DNA from: Armatimonadota bacterium
Lineage (GTDB): Bacteria; Armatimonadota; Fimbriimonadia; Fimbriimonadales; Fimbriimonadaceae
Direction of reading: 5' to 3'
DNA: 64,000 nucleotides
Assembly (NCBI GenBank): GCA_018268395.1
Contig: JAFDWQ010000008.1
Coordinates: 1-64,000 of the forward strand
In this document: piece after piece, positions 51,223 to 58,822 of the stretch
Layout of the letters: each line of letters begins with the position of its first letter
Position numbering within the stretch: the first letter of the stretch is position 1
Made by a program: the position numbers and the translations under genes
The notes under the pieces: generated by a model
What the model was told of the DNA's origin: nothing
Database searches by the model: none
What the model saw: the letters and a program-made list of their open reading frames with translations, nothing else

Positions 51223-52539
51223 TCATTCCACTGACTCGGGGATCGCGACCGGACGCTTCTGCCAAGAAGAGACGCAAGTCGCGATCGTCATGTCACCGAT
51301 GACGTTCAGCGTCGTGCGGCTCATGTCCAGGATCCGGTCGACCCCGAGCACGATCCCGATGGATTCGGCCGGGATGGCGAATCGTCGGATGACCCCCGTG
51401 ATCATGGGCCAGGACCCGCCCGGCACGCCCGCCGTACCGATCCCGGCCACGATGGAGAGCCCCATGACGGTCAGTTGCTGGCCAAAGTCCAGTGAGATCC
51501 CGTAAAACTGGGCCAAGAAGAGGATGGTGACGCCCTCGAACAGCGCCGTGCCGTTCTGGTTCGCGGTGGCGCCGACCGTAAGGACGAACGACGAGACGTC
51601 GCGCGGCAGCCCGACCTCCTCCTCCGCGACGCGCAGCGCTTCTGGCAGCGTGGCGTTCGAGGAACTGGTCGCGAAAGCGGTCAGCATGACCGATTTCGTC
51701 TGTCGGAAGAATTCCAGAGGATCGCGCCTGGCCACGAACCTGAGGACCACCGGATAGGTTCCGAACATGTGCAAGGCGAGGCACCCGAGGACCACGGCCG
51801 CGTAGACCCCGACGGCGGCCAAAGCATGAAGACCGAGGACGCTCGCGGTCTTGAAGACCAACGCGAACACGCCGAAAGGTGCCAACGACATCGCCATCTC
51901 GACGATCCGTTGACACACGGCGAAAAGCCCTTCGAAGAACGACCGTACGGGCATCGCCTTCTCTTCGGGGACGCCTGCCAGGGCCAAACCGAACACAAGG
52001 GCGAAGAACATGAAGGGGATCAGCCCGCCGGAGAGGGCGCGCGTCGCTTCGAGCAACGGGTTCTTCGGCACGATGCCGAACACGGGCGGATCGACCTCCG
52101 CCGCCTTCTCGGCCGCTCCCTTCTTCCCCGCTTCCTCTTTGTTGACGCCCGCCCAGAGTTCCTCCCGTTTCTCCCTTGGGATCACGTCGCCGGGACGGAC
52201 GAGGTTGACACCGGCGAGGCCGATGCCGACGGCCACGCTGCTGAGGAGGACCGTGAGCGCCAGGGCCTGTAAGCCGATCCGACCGACTTTGGCCACTTCG
52301 CCGATTTCAGCGACGCCTAGGACGAGAGCGCTGAGAAGCAACGGCACGACGATCATGAAGATCATCGCGAGGAAGGCCGACCCGATGTGGGTCATCACGT
52401 TATCGTTCACCCAGACCAGGCCGTCGTTCTTAGCACCGCCCGGAAGGAGCGCTTGGGCGGCAAGGCCCGTGACGGCTCCTGCCGTCAACCCGACCGCGAC
52501 CTTCGTGTGCAGGGGGGTGCGCTTTCGGTCTTTGGCCAT
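51223..52539 (-). CDS. Dicarboxylate/amino acid:cation symporter (DAACS family)
   Basis: This 438-residue membrane transporter of the GltP/DctA group imports glutamate, aspartate or C4-dicarboxylates with sodium or protons. Family motifs are present: the serine-rich re-entrant loop FATSSSNATLP, GATANQNGTALFEG, and GIGTAGVPGGS. About eight membrane helices are visible. An extra charged insertion (REKREELWAGVNKEEAGKKG) lies between the third and fourth helices. TACAAC lies 8 nt before the ATG at 52539. The exact substrate cannot be read from sequence. Confidence 0.92.
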   Translation of the reverse strand: MAKDRKRTPLHTKVAVGLTAGAVTGLAAQALLPGGAKNDGLVWVNDNVMTHIGSAFLAMIFMIVVPLLLSALVLGVAEIGEVAKVGRIGLQALALTVLLSSVAVGIGLAGVNLVRPGDVIPREKREELWAGVNKEEAGKKGAAEKAAEVDPPVFGIVPKNPLLEATRALSGGLIPFMFFALVFGLALAGVPEEKAMPVRSFFEGLFAVCQRIVEMAMSLAPFGVFALVFKTASVLGLHALAAVGVYAAVVLGCLALHMFGTYPVVLRFVARRDPLEFFRQTKSVMLTAFATSSSNATLPEALRVAEEEVGLPRDVSSFVLTVGATANQNGTALFEGVTILFLAQFYGISLDFGQQLTVMGLSIVAGIGTAGVPGGSWPMITGVIRRFAIPAESIGIVLGVDRILDMSRTTLNVIGDMTIATCVSSWQKRPVAIPESVE

Positions 52540-52583
52540 GACTCCGGGTTGTACCTAAACCCGGGCCCGGCCTGGACTTTCCG

Positions 52584-52754
52584 TCAGGGGATCGAAACGG
52601 GGTCGCTGGCTGGAAAGGTCTCTTCGAGCGCCTCGTCCAACAGCCGGTCTCGGTGCCGCCGCCGGCCCTGTTCGTCCCACTTTCGGCGGCCCAGAGAGAC
52701 TAAGGCGCCGATCCCGAACGCGAGCCCGATCCAAACGAGTGTCTTCATCCTCAT
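52584..52754 (-). CDS. 56-residue protein with conserved ETFPASDP tail
   Basis: This small gene encodes MRMKTLVWIGLAFGIGALV, one membrane helix, then a basic stretch (GRRKWDEQGRRRHRDR) and the C-terminus LLDEALEETFPASDPVSIP. The LDEALEETFPASDP tail recurs at the ends of many short bacterial proteins and is highly conserved, which supports this as a real gene despite its length. The ATG at 52754 is chosen; a second ATG follows two codons later. It lies between the symporter and zincin genes on the same strand. Function unknown. Confidence 0.75.
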   Translation of the reverse strand: MRMKTLVWIGLAFGIGALVSLGRRKWDEQGRRRHRDRLLDEALEETFPASDPVSIP

Positions 52755-52818
52755 GGCCGTCTTTATCCAGACGCCGGTCAGAACCTTGATCGCCAGGTTT
52801 CGGAGGACTATCGCCCGG

Positions 52819-53787
52819 TCACGGACTTTCTGACGTCGGGTCGTCGCTCTGCGACCATTCGTAGGCCCGAGCGAAGAGGTCGTTCAGTCCGAAGCCGTAC
52901 ACCTGCTTGAGCGCTTCGTCTTCAGGCCTCTGCGAGACGGCTTGCATCCACAAAGACTGGAGCAGCCCGTTGTCGGTGAACGCGTCCATCAAGGAACCCA
53001 GCTTTCGGCGCCCGCCTTGTCCGTCCAGATAGCCGCCAAGGACGGCGGCCTGGGTGTAGGCCTCTCGGACCGCCACCGACCCGTCCGGCGTTTCACGGTC
53101 CTTACGGAAGGCCGCCTCCAGTTCGACCGGGCCTCTCCACTGTGCAAGGCGCCGGGCCCGGCGACGTGGCCCGTCCTGGGCGACCATCGCGACCGCCTCG
53201 TGCAGCCACAACGGACATTGACCGAGCGATCGGTTCAAGGCCATGGCGTGCGCGAACTCGTGCCGGACCGCACCCCGGAGTTCGTCCGGTCTGCGCAAGA
53301 GCGACGACGGGAGGCAGACCTTGTCGAACGGGTACTTGTCGACGAAGTACCCTTCCCTGCCCGGAACATAAGGGACGTCGCCGTCGGGGTGAAGGAACGT
53401 GAACAGGACCGAGTGGCCAAGGGAGTGACCGAACTCGTCCGTGACGCGGCCGCACTCCTCCCGGACGACGGATTCGATCCAAGGGAGTTCGTCGTCCGCG
53501 CCCTCTTGGGGCACGTACTCCAGGAGCAGCCAGTCTCCGCGGTCCAAAAGCAAGCCTTCCTCCCGCGTCGCGTGCTCGGCCTCGATCGTCCGGAAGACTC
53601 CGAGATAGGCGCCGTTCAGCCCCATTCCGGACTCCTGGGCCAGGTCCATCGCGACGAGCAGGTTGTCCCAATAATAGGCCTCCATGACCTCGCGCCATGG
53701 CAGGCTCGGATGAACGATGCCGAAGCGGCCGGGGCTGAAGACCGCGCCCGCCCAGACGCGCGGCACTCGGGGAAAGCCTGACGACAC
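52819..53787 (-). CDS. Putative zincin-type metallopeptidase
   Basis: This 322-residue protein contains RHEFAHAMALNRSLGQCPLWLHEAVAM, a gluzincin signature in which HEFAH gives two zinc ligands and the downstream E of LHEAVA the third, as in peptidase-MA-like proteins. A hydrophobic export signal is not obvious. The GTG at 53787 has CATAAT 7 nt upstream (53800-53795). It shares no recognisable similarity with the zincin at 5988 beyond the HExxH motif. Substrate unknown. Confidence 0.75.
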   Translation of the reverse strand: MSSGFPRVPRVWAGAVFSPGRFGIVHPSLPWREVMEAYYWDNLLVAMDLAQESGMGLNGAYLGVFRTIEAEHATREEGLLLDRGDWLLLEYVPQEGADDELPWIESVVREECGRVTDEFGHSLGHSVLFTFLHPDGDVPYVPGREGYFVDKYPFDKVCLPSSLLRRPDELRGAVRHEFAHAMALNRSLGQCPLWLHEAVAMVAQDGPRRRARRLAQWRGPVELEAAFRKDRETPDGSVAVREAYTQAAVLGGYLDGQGGRRKLGSLMDAFTDNGLLQSLWMQAVSQRPEDEALKQVYGFGLNDLFARAYEWSQSDDPTSESP

Positions 53788-53863
53788 GAGCCCGATTATG
53801 GGCGCCCTACGGGACTTCGCACGATAATCGGCGGGAAAACACCGCGCACGGCGGAATCTTTCC

Positions 53864-53869
53864 TATAAT
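53864..53869 (+). promoter_or_regulatory. Consensus -10 element of an unassigned transcript
   Basis: An exact TATAAT stands at the left of a 600-bp interval with no clear gene and a strong terminator at its right end. No good -35 match lies 17 bp upstream. Confidence 0.5.
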
Positions 53870-53893
53870 GGAGACCTCTAGGTGCAACATCTT

Positions 53894-54052
53894 ATGAAGA
53901 GGCACGCTTACACGCTCCAAGAGCGTCTCATAGTGACCGTGATCGTCGTCCCCTTTGACCCGGACGTCCCCTTAGGACGCCTTCCGGGCGGGCGAACGAG
54001 ACGACGGGCTCAGGCATCGTGCCTCAGTCCGGCCCTCGCTCCGCCTTTCTAG
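53894..54052 (+). CDS. Doubtful 52-residue open frame in the ncRNA-like interval
   Basis: ATG 53894 opens a frame (RHAYTLQERLIVTVIVVPFD then PDVPLGRLPGGRTRRRA) ending at TAG 54052. AGGTG lies about 10 nt upstream and the TATAAT at 53864 just before it. The sequence has no recognised motif and its second half is basic and Pro/Ala-rich, so it may equally be non-coding leader sequence. Confidence 0.25.
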   Translation: MKRHAYTLQERLIVTVIVVPFDPDVPLGRLPGGRTRRRAQASCLSPALAPPF

Positions 54053-54404
54053 GACGGTCTCCCGTCAGCGGATAACGGCTGGACTGCCGTCGCACCGCGA
54101 CGCCTAGGCGTCGTCGTCGGCGCGCATCCGTCCCTTCCTCGCATGTGCCTTTTCACATGTGCTGACCGATCGTGTCTCTTATCCTTTAAGAAATCTACAT
54201 TCCGAGTGACTATTGTCACGCGGCCCATTCGGCAACATTCGTCTTTTTTGAACCTGGAATACGGGATTGGATGACTTTTTTGCACCTCAAGACGCCTTAT
54301 CGAAAACGAGAAATGGTACAGTAGTGTCGTGTTCTGAGCGAGAGAAGAAAATCCTGTCCTGATCCGCTTAAGCACATCCAACGAATGCAACTGATCGATC
54401 CTTC

Positions 54405-54436
54405 GGTTCCGGCCGGCTGGCCGGAACCCTTTTTTA
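54405..54436 (+). terminator. Strong rho-independent terminator
   Basis: A perfect 10-bp stem, GGTTCCGGCC/GGCCGGAACC, with a four-base loop is followed by CTTTTTTA. It is oriented to end a plus-strand transcript coming from the gene-poor interval. The SARP-type gene converges on it from the right. Confidence 0.88.
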
Positions 54437-57400
54437 TGCGATCGACGCTTCGTCGAGGCCGAAGAGCGGCCTTAGGACGTCCGTGAGGTCCGTCGCATGG
54501 CGCGGGACCTGGAAGACGGGCACTGTCAGCTCGGCTTGAACGGAAGAGACCCTTTCGACGTCTTCCTCGTACGGCCGCACAGGCACCCGCGAGTGGAAGT
54601 GCTCGAAGACGCCGACCGCGAGAGCGGCCTTCGTCCCGTTTCCAAAAGACGCCATTCCGCTAGCGAGCACGGACAGGGTCGAGCGCGCGAGGTTGTACTC
54701 TCCCATCGACATCGCGGACTCAAGGGCGCGCGACGCCAGGCAGACGGCTTCGGCCGTCTGACCGGACTGGAGCAAGGACATCGCCAGCTCGTTCTGGACG
54801 AAGGCTTTGGCCCGGTCGTCATGGCCCAGTTCGAGGACTTCGAGCGCCCTTCGCGAGGCGGCCAGGGACGTCCGAAGATCGCCTTGAAGCCGGGCGAGGC
54901 GGGCCAGTGAGTTCGCTGCGAGCCCGATGAAACGGACGTCCCCTTGATCTTCGGATTCGCGTGCGGCCTTTCGGTACTGGCGCAAGGCTCCAGGCCGACC
55001 TGTGGCTTCGAGCAAGAGAGCGAGGTTGTACCGGGCCTGGTGCAGGATCGTCGGCTTTCCACCACGCCGTTCGAGGACGATCGCCTTCCGGTAGAGGACG
55101 ACGGCGTCGTCGAACCGCTCGAGCGCCCTGTTCGCCAGGGCGAGCCGCGTCAGGGCCGAAGCCGTCTCAGACGACGACGCTTTCCGCTTTTCCAGGATGG
55201 CGGTCTGTCGCGACGCCGAGCGGTACATCAGCTCGAAATCGAACTCGAAGAACGCGAGGATCGCAAGGGCTCCGTTGGCCGTAGCCGCCTCCTCCGTCTC
55301 GAGGCCGGCTACCGCTTGGACGGCAGACCTGACGGCCCGGAACCAGGCGGCGGGGTGGGCCCGGAAGTTGAACACCTGAGCGAGGCCGCCGACGATCCGG
55401 CAAGCCGCTTCGACGTCCGCACCTCCGCCGAGGCCCGATTGGACCGCGGCCAAAGAGTTCGGCAGGTCGTCGAACGCCTGGTCTGCGAGCGAGGTCCGGT
55501 CGCCGTCCTTCCATTCCGCCCCGATCCGTAGCGCCTTGCTCTCGTAGTACCTTCGGTGCCCGGCACGGAGCCCTTCCAGCCGGCCCGAGTCCTTGAGCTT
55601 CGATTCGAGGAACGTCTGGACGGGTTCGAGCAGTTCGAACCGCGGTCCTCTGCCGGTCGAGCGCCGCTCGAGCCAACCACCGTCCAGCAAGTCGGGAAAG
55701 TCCGCCCTGAGGTCTTCGTCGCCTAAGACTTGGACGGCGGCCTCCATGTCGAACCCTTTGGCGAAGACCGAGAGGTCGGTCAACCGTTCGGCCGTTCGCG
55801 GTTCCAGTTGGTCGAGGCTCCATTCGAACGCCTCCTGGAGTCCGCCGTTCCGGTTCGGCGATCCGCCCAGACGACTTCGCCTCAACAGCTTCAGGTCGGT
55901 GAGGGACGACGCCAGGCCTTCGGGTCCATAGACCCCGACGAGACCCGCTGCTAGTTGGACCGCCAAAGGCAGTCCGGCCATCGCCCGGCAGATCTCCGTG
56001 ACGGCCCGCGCGGTCTCTTCGTCGACTCGAAACTCCCGGTTGGCCCTTGAGGCCCTGTCGACGAACAGACGGAAACTCTCCACCTCCTCGGCCTCGTGCC
56101 AAGGGGCGCCGGCTTTGGGGACCGACATCGGCTTCAAAGCCAGCACCCGCTCGGCTTCGAGACCGAGCCGGACCTGAAGCGCACTGACGACCCTGAGGTC
56201 GGAAAAGTCCGAAAGCAGCCGCTCCAGGAACGGGTCCAAGGTCAACGGAGCCGTGCCCTCGCAATCGATGGCGATCAGAGCAGGCCCCTTGCCGAGTTCG
56301 GCCCTCACCAGCTTCTCCGGCGAAGATCCGGGGGGCCGGTCGGGTGCGATCGCTTCGAGCAGGACCGCCCAGTAGCCTTCCGATGTGACGACCGCGGGCA
56401 GTTCGGCGTACCAGACGCGGTCCGCATAGGCGTCGCGAAGGGTCTCGCAAGCCTCGGCGCACAGTCGCGACTTGCCCATGCCGTTCAATCCCGTCACGGA
56501 GACGAGGCGGCTGGACCGGTCGGCCAAGGGATGGAGCCATCGACCGAGATCGGCCAATTGGGCTTCGCGACCGACGAACCTCGAGGCGGCGAACCGCGGA
56601 ACGAGGGCCCTGCGGGTCTCTGCCGCACAGGCTTCCGTCAACGCTCTTGCGCCGGCAGATCCGGCCAGGGCCTCCGGTAAGTTTTCGAGCGTCTCGTCCG
56701 TGGCTTTGGAGGGCCCGAGCCCGAATTCAGCGTCGAGGACGCGCGACAGGACGTCGTACTGCCGGAACGCCTCCCCGGGCTCGCCCTTAAAGCCATACGT
56801 CCGCATGACGGCCCGGTGGAGCTCTTCCCGGCTTTTGAACGCCCGGAGCATCGTCCGCCCGATCGCCAATGCATCGTCCGGTTTTCCGATCGAGTTGAGG
56901 AGTTCGATCAGTTCGACCGCGGCGGTGACGATTTCGTCTTCGACGCCGCGGCGACGGACGGTCGCCCACGGGTCCTCGATGCCGGGAAGGTATTCGCCCT
57001 GGACTTCGCGTAAAGCCGTTTCCAGGTTGATGATCTTGGTCTTGGTCGAAGTCGAGGCCCGAGCGGCCTTGATCCCCTTTCGGAAGGTCTCGACGTCCGT
57101 CTCGACCACGCCTTCCACAAGCCGTAGCGTGTGGTGGTCGCCGCTCACGACGTCACCGACGTGACCCAGGTCACGGAACGTCCGCCGGACTTCGTGGACA
57201 CAGACCCGGAGGCTGTTCCGGGCGTCTTCGAGGTTCCTCTCGGGCCAGATCTGGTCGATGACCTCGAGCTTTGGAAGTTCTCGGCCTTCGTGCTCCACGA
57301 GCAGAGCCAGCAGTCTTCCCAGATTCGACGAGCCGAACGTCCTGCCGGCACCGTTCTCGCCTTCCAGCCGGACTTGGCCGAAGAGGGAGAGCCGCCAGGG

Positions 57401-57442
57401 ACAAGCCTTACGTTCGAGCGAGAGCGATCCGAATACTGCCAA
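54434..57442 (-). CDS. SARP/AfsR-like regulator: winged helix, BTAD, STAND NTPase, TPR
   Basis: This 1002-residue transcription factor has an OmpR-like DNA-binding domain (about 15-110; EVIDQIWPERNLEDARNSLR), a bacterial transcriptional activation domain (about 112-255), a P-loop NTPase with Walker A GLNGMGKS (318-325) and the NB-ARC-like AGLPLAVQLAAGLVG, and a C-terminal TPR region (about 640-980). Such proteins switch on a target operon when the NTPase-TPR part senses a signal. The TTG start at 57442 is supported by GGAAG 7 nt before it. The divergent secreted protein gene, with dyads between them, is the nearest candidate target. Confidence 0.88.
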   Translation of the reverse strand: MAVFGSLSLERKACPWRLSLFGQVRLEGENGAGRTFGSSNLGRLLALLVEHEGRELPKLEVIDQIWPERNLEDARNSLRVCVHEVRRTFRDLGHVGDVVSGDHHTLRLVEGVVETDVETFRKGIKAARASTSTKTKIINLETALREVQGEYLPGIEDPWATVRRRGVEDEIVTAAVELIELLNSIGKPDDALAIGRTMLRAFKSREELHRAVMRTYGFKGEPGEAFRQYDVLSRVLDAEFGLGPSKATDETLENLPEALAGSAGARALTEACAAETRRALVPRFAASRFVGREAQLADLGRWLHPLADRSSRLVSVTGLNGMGKSRLCAEACETLRDAYADRVWYAELPAVVTSEGYWAVLLEAIAPDRPPGSSPEKLVRAELGKGPALIAIDCEGTAPLTLDPFLERLLSDFSDLRVVSALQVRLGLEAERVLALKPMSVPKAGAPWHEAEEVESFRLFVDRASRANREFRVDEETARAVTEICRAMAGLPLAVQLAAGLVGVYGPEGLASSLTDLKLLRRSRLGGSPNRNGGLQEAFEWSLDQLEPRTAERLTDLSVFAKGFDMEAAVQVLGDEDLRADFPDLLDGGWLERRSTGRGPRFELLEPVQTFLESKLKDSGRLEGLRAGHRRYYESKALRIGAEWKDGDRTSLADQAFDDLPNSLAAVQSGLGGGADVEAACRIVGGLAQVFNFRAHPAAWFRAVRSAVQAVAGLETEEAATANGALAILAFFEFDFELMYRSASRQTAILEKRKASSSETASALTRLALANRALERFDDAVVLYRKAIVLERRGGKPTILHQARYNLALLLEATGRPGALRQYRKAARESEDQGDVRFIGLAANSLARLARLQGDLRTSLAASRRALEVLELGHDDRAKAFVQNELAMSLLQSGQTAEAVCLASRALESAMSMGEYNLARSTLSVLASGMASFGNGTKAALAVGVFEHFHSRVPVRPYEEDVERVSSVQAELTVPVFQVPRHATDLTDVLRPLFGLDEASIA

Positions 57443-57483
57443 TCCACGACTTCCGGAGTTTAGTTGTGGTGCACATTATAACG

Positions 57484-57505
57484 TACCGGATTAATGTTTC
57501 CGGTA
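57484..57505. promoter_or_regulatory. Inverted repeat between the SARP gene and the small secreted gene
   Basis: TACCGGA (57484-57490) and TCCGGTA (57499-57505) form a perfect 7-bp dyad. The half-site ACCGGAT recurs as a direct repeat at 57526-57532, 41 bp later. SARP proteins usually bind direct repeats near target promoters, so this is a plausible operator. Binding is inferred. Confidence 0.5.
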
Positions 57506-57589
57506 ATGGAAGCCTAATGGGAGGCACCGGATCATTCGTTCGCCGGCGAGAGTTTGTTTCTGCGCGCCGGCTTGGGAGAACGAGTGATC

Positions 57590-57952
57590 ATGAAACAGTT
57601 CCATAAGATCGGCTTTTCCACTTTGCTAGCGGCCAGCCTCGTGCTTACGGCATGGGCGCGCCCCGCCGCAGCCCCGACCTTCCAAGACGGCTCAGAAGCT
57701 CCGCAGGCCGCATCGCAGTCCTTCTCCCTCCAATGGGCCGCGATCGAGTCGTTCATGAACGCCCACGTCGTCGTCGACAATCCGTCGACCCGGAACGACC
57801 TGGAGAACGAAGCTCAGCTCGGCATCAAGTCTTGGTCGGTCGCCGGACCCGAATTGGGATGGCCGACGAGCTTCGGGGCCGGGACGCTCAAGTTCGACTC
57901 GGTCGCAGCGGCCCTGCTTTGCTCGGTGATGATCTTGGCGATCGTCCCGTAA
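57590..57952 (+). CDS. Small exported protein divergent from the SARP regulator
   Basis: This 120-residue protein has a signal peptide (FSTLLAASLVLTAWARPAAA). The mature part (SQSFSLQWAAIESFMNAHVV, ELGWPTSFGAGTLKFDS) ends with a hydrophobic tail AAALLCSVMILAIVP, suggesting membrane anchoring at the C-terminus. No family is recognised. The ATG at 57590 is supported by GGGAGAA 9 nt upstream. Its position opposite the SARP gene makes it a candidate target or signal protein. Confidence 0.6.
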   Translation: MKQFHKIGFSTLLAASLVLTAWARPAAAPTFQDGSEAPQAASQSFSLQWAAIESFMNAHVVVDNPSTRNDLENEAQLGIKSWSVAGPELGWPTSFGAGTLKFDSVAAALLCSVMILAIVP

Positions 57953-57965
57953 GGGCCGCCGAACC

Positions 57966-58790
57966 CTAGACCCCAAGACCGACGACGGCCGAACGGACCG
58001 CGGCGACCTGGGCCAGGATCTCGTCGATCCGGTCCAGGGGCCACTGGGTCGCGGCGTCGGACAGTGCGCGTGCCGGATCGGGGTGGACTTCCAAGAACAA
58101 GGCGTCCACTCCGACCGCCACCGCCGCCCTTGTCATCGCCGGGATCGACTCGCGTGCACCGCCCGTCGACGTTCCCGCCGCCCCTGGACGTTGCGCCGAG
58201 TGGGTCGCGTCGAAACAGACGGGCCGGCCGAACGACCTCATCGTCTCGAGCCCCGGCATGTCGACGATCAGGTTGTTGTAACCGAACGTCGTGCCCCGTT
58301 CGGTCAGCATCGTGCCCCGAGCGCCGAACCCGTCCAGCTTTTCAACGATGTTCTTCGTGTCCCAAGGCGCCAAGAACTGCCCTTTCTTCACGTTCACCGG
58401 CTTTCCGGTCTCGGCAGCCGCCTGCAAGAGGTCGGACTGCCGGCACAAGAACGCTGGGATCTGGACCAGATCGATCACTTCGGCTGCGACGGCTGCCTCT
58501 TGTGGCAGGTGCACGTCGCTCGTCACGGGCAGACCGGTCCGTTCCTTCACGGCACGGAGCGTCTTCAAGCCCGCTTCCATCCCCTCGCCCCGCGACGATC
58601 CCGCCGAAGTCCGGTTGGCCTTGTCGTAGGAAGCCTTGAACACGTATCCGAACCCGTAGGCCGCGCAGGCTTCTTGCATCCGTTCCGCGACGACGAGGCA
58701 GAGGTCGAGCGACTCGGCCAAGCAGGGACCGGCGATCACGGAGAGGCGGCCGCTGCCGAACGGAACGTCGCCGACCTGAAAACCCTTCAC
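57966..58790 (-). CDS. kdsA: 3-deoxy-8-phosphooctulonate synthase
   Basis: This 274-residue enzyme condenses phosphoenolpyruvate with arabinose 5-phosphate to KDO 8-phosphate for lipopolysaccharide, in the cytoplasm. Conserved segments are IAGPCLAES, FKASYDKANRTS, VTSDVH, QIPAFLCRQSDLL, VNVKKGQFLAPWDTKN, TERGTTFGYNNLIVDM and FDATHSAQRPG. Cys23 in AGPCLAES marks the metal-dependent class; metal-independent KdsA has Asn there. TAAACT lies 6 nt before the GTG at 58790. It is the last gene of a close same-strand run, but this -10 suggests it can also be transcribed alone. Confidence 0.95.
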   Translation of the reverse strand: MKGFQVGDVPFGSGRLSVIAGPCLAESLDLCLVVAERMQEACAAYGFGYVFKASYDKANRTSAGSSRGEGMEAGLKTLRAVKERTGLPVTSDVHLPQEAAVAAEVIDLVQIPAFLCRQSDLLQAAAETGKPVNVKKGQFLAPWDTKNIVEKLDGFGARGTMLTERGTTFGYNNLIVDMPGLETMRSFGRPVCFDATHSAQRPGAAGTSTGGARESIPAMTRAAVAVGVDALFLEVHPDPARALSDAATQWPLDRIDEILAQVAAVRSAVVGLGV

Positions 58791-58822
58791 CCGGCCAGTT
58801 TACTGTGGGGTCGGTCCGCGGC

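Larger units (their letters stand above)
53875..54436 (+). ncRNA. Candidate structured non-coding transcript
   Basis: The interval runs from a TATAAT at 53864 to a terminator at 54405-54436 and contains several potential stems, for example AGGCA-TCG-TGCCT near 54010-54025. A second -10-like TACAGT near 54318 could start a shorter RNA of about 110 nt ending at the same terminator. It does not match the signatures I know of tmRNA, RNase P or SRP RNA. This is a hypothesis only. Confidence 0.3.
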
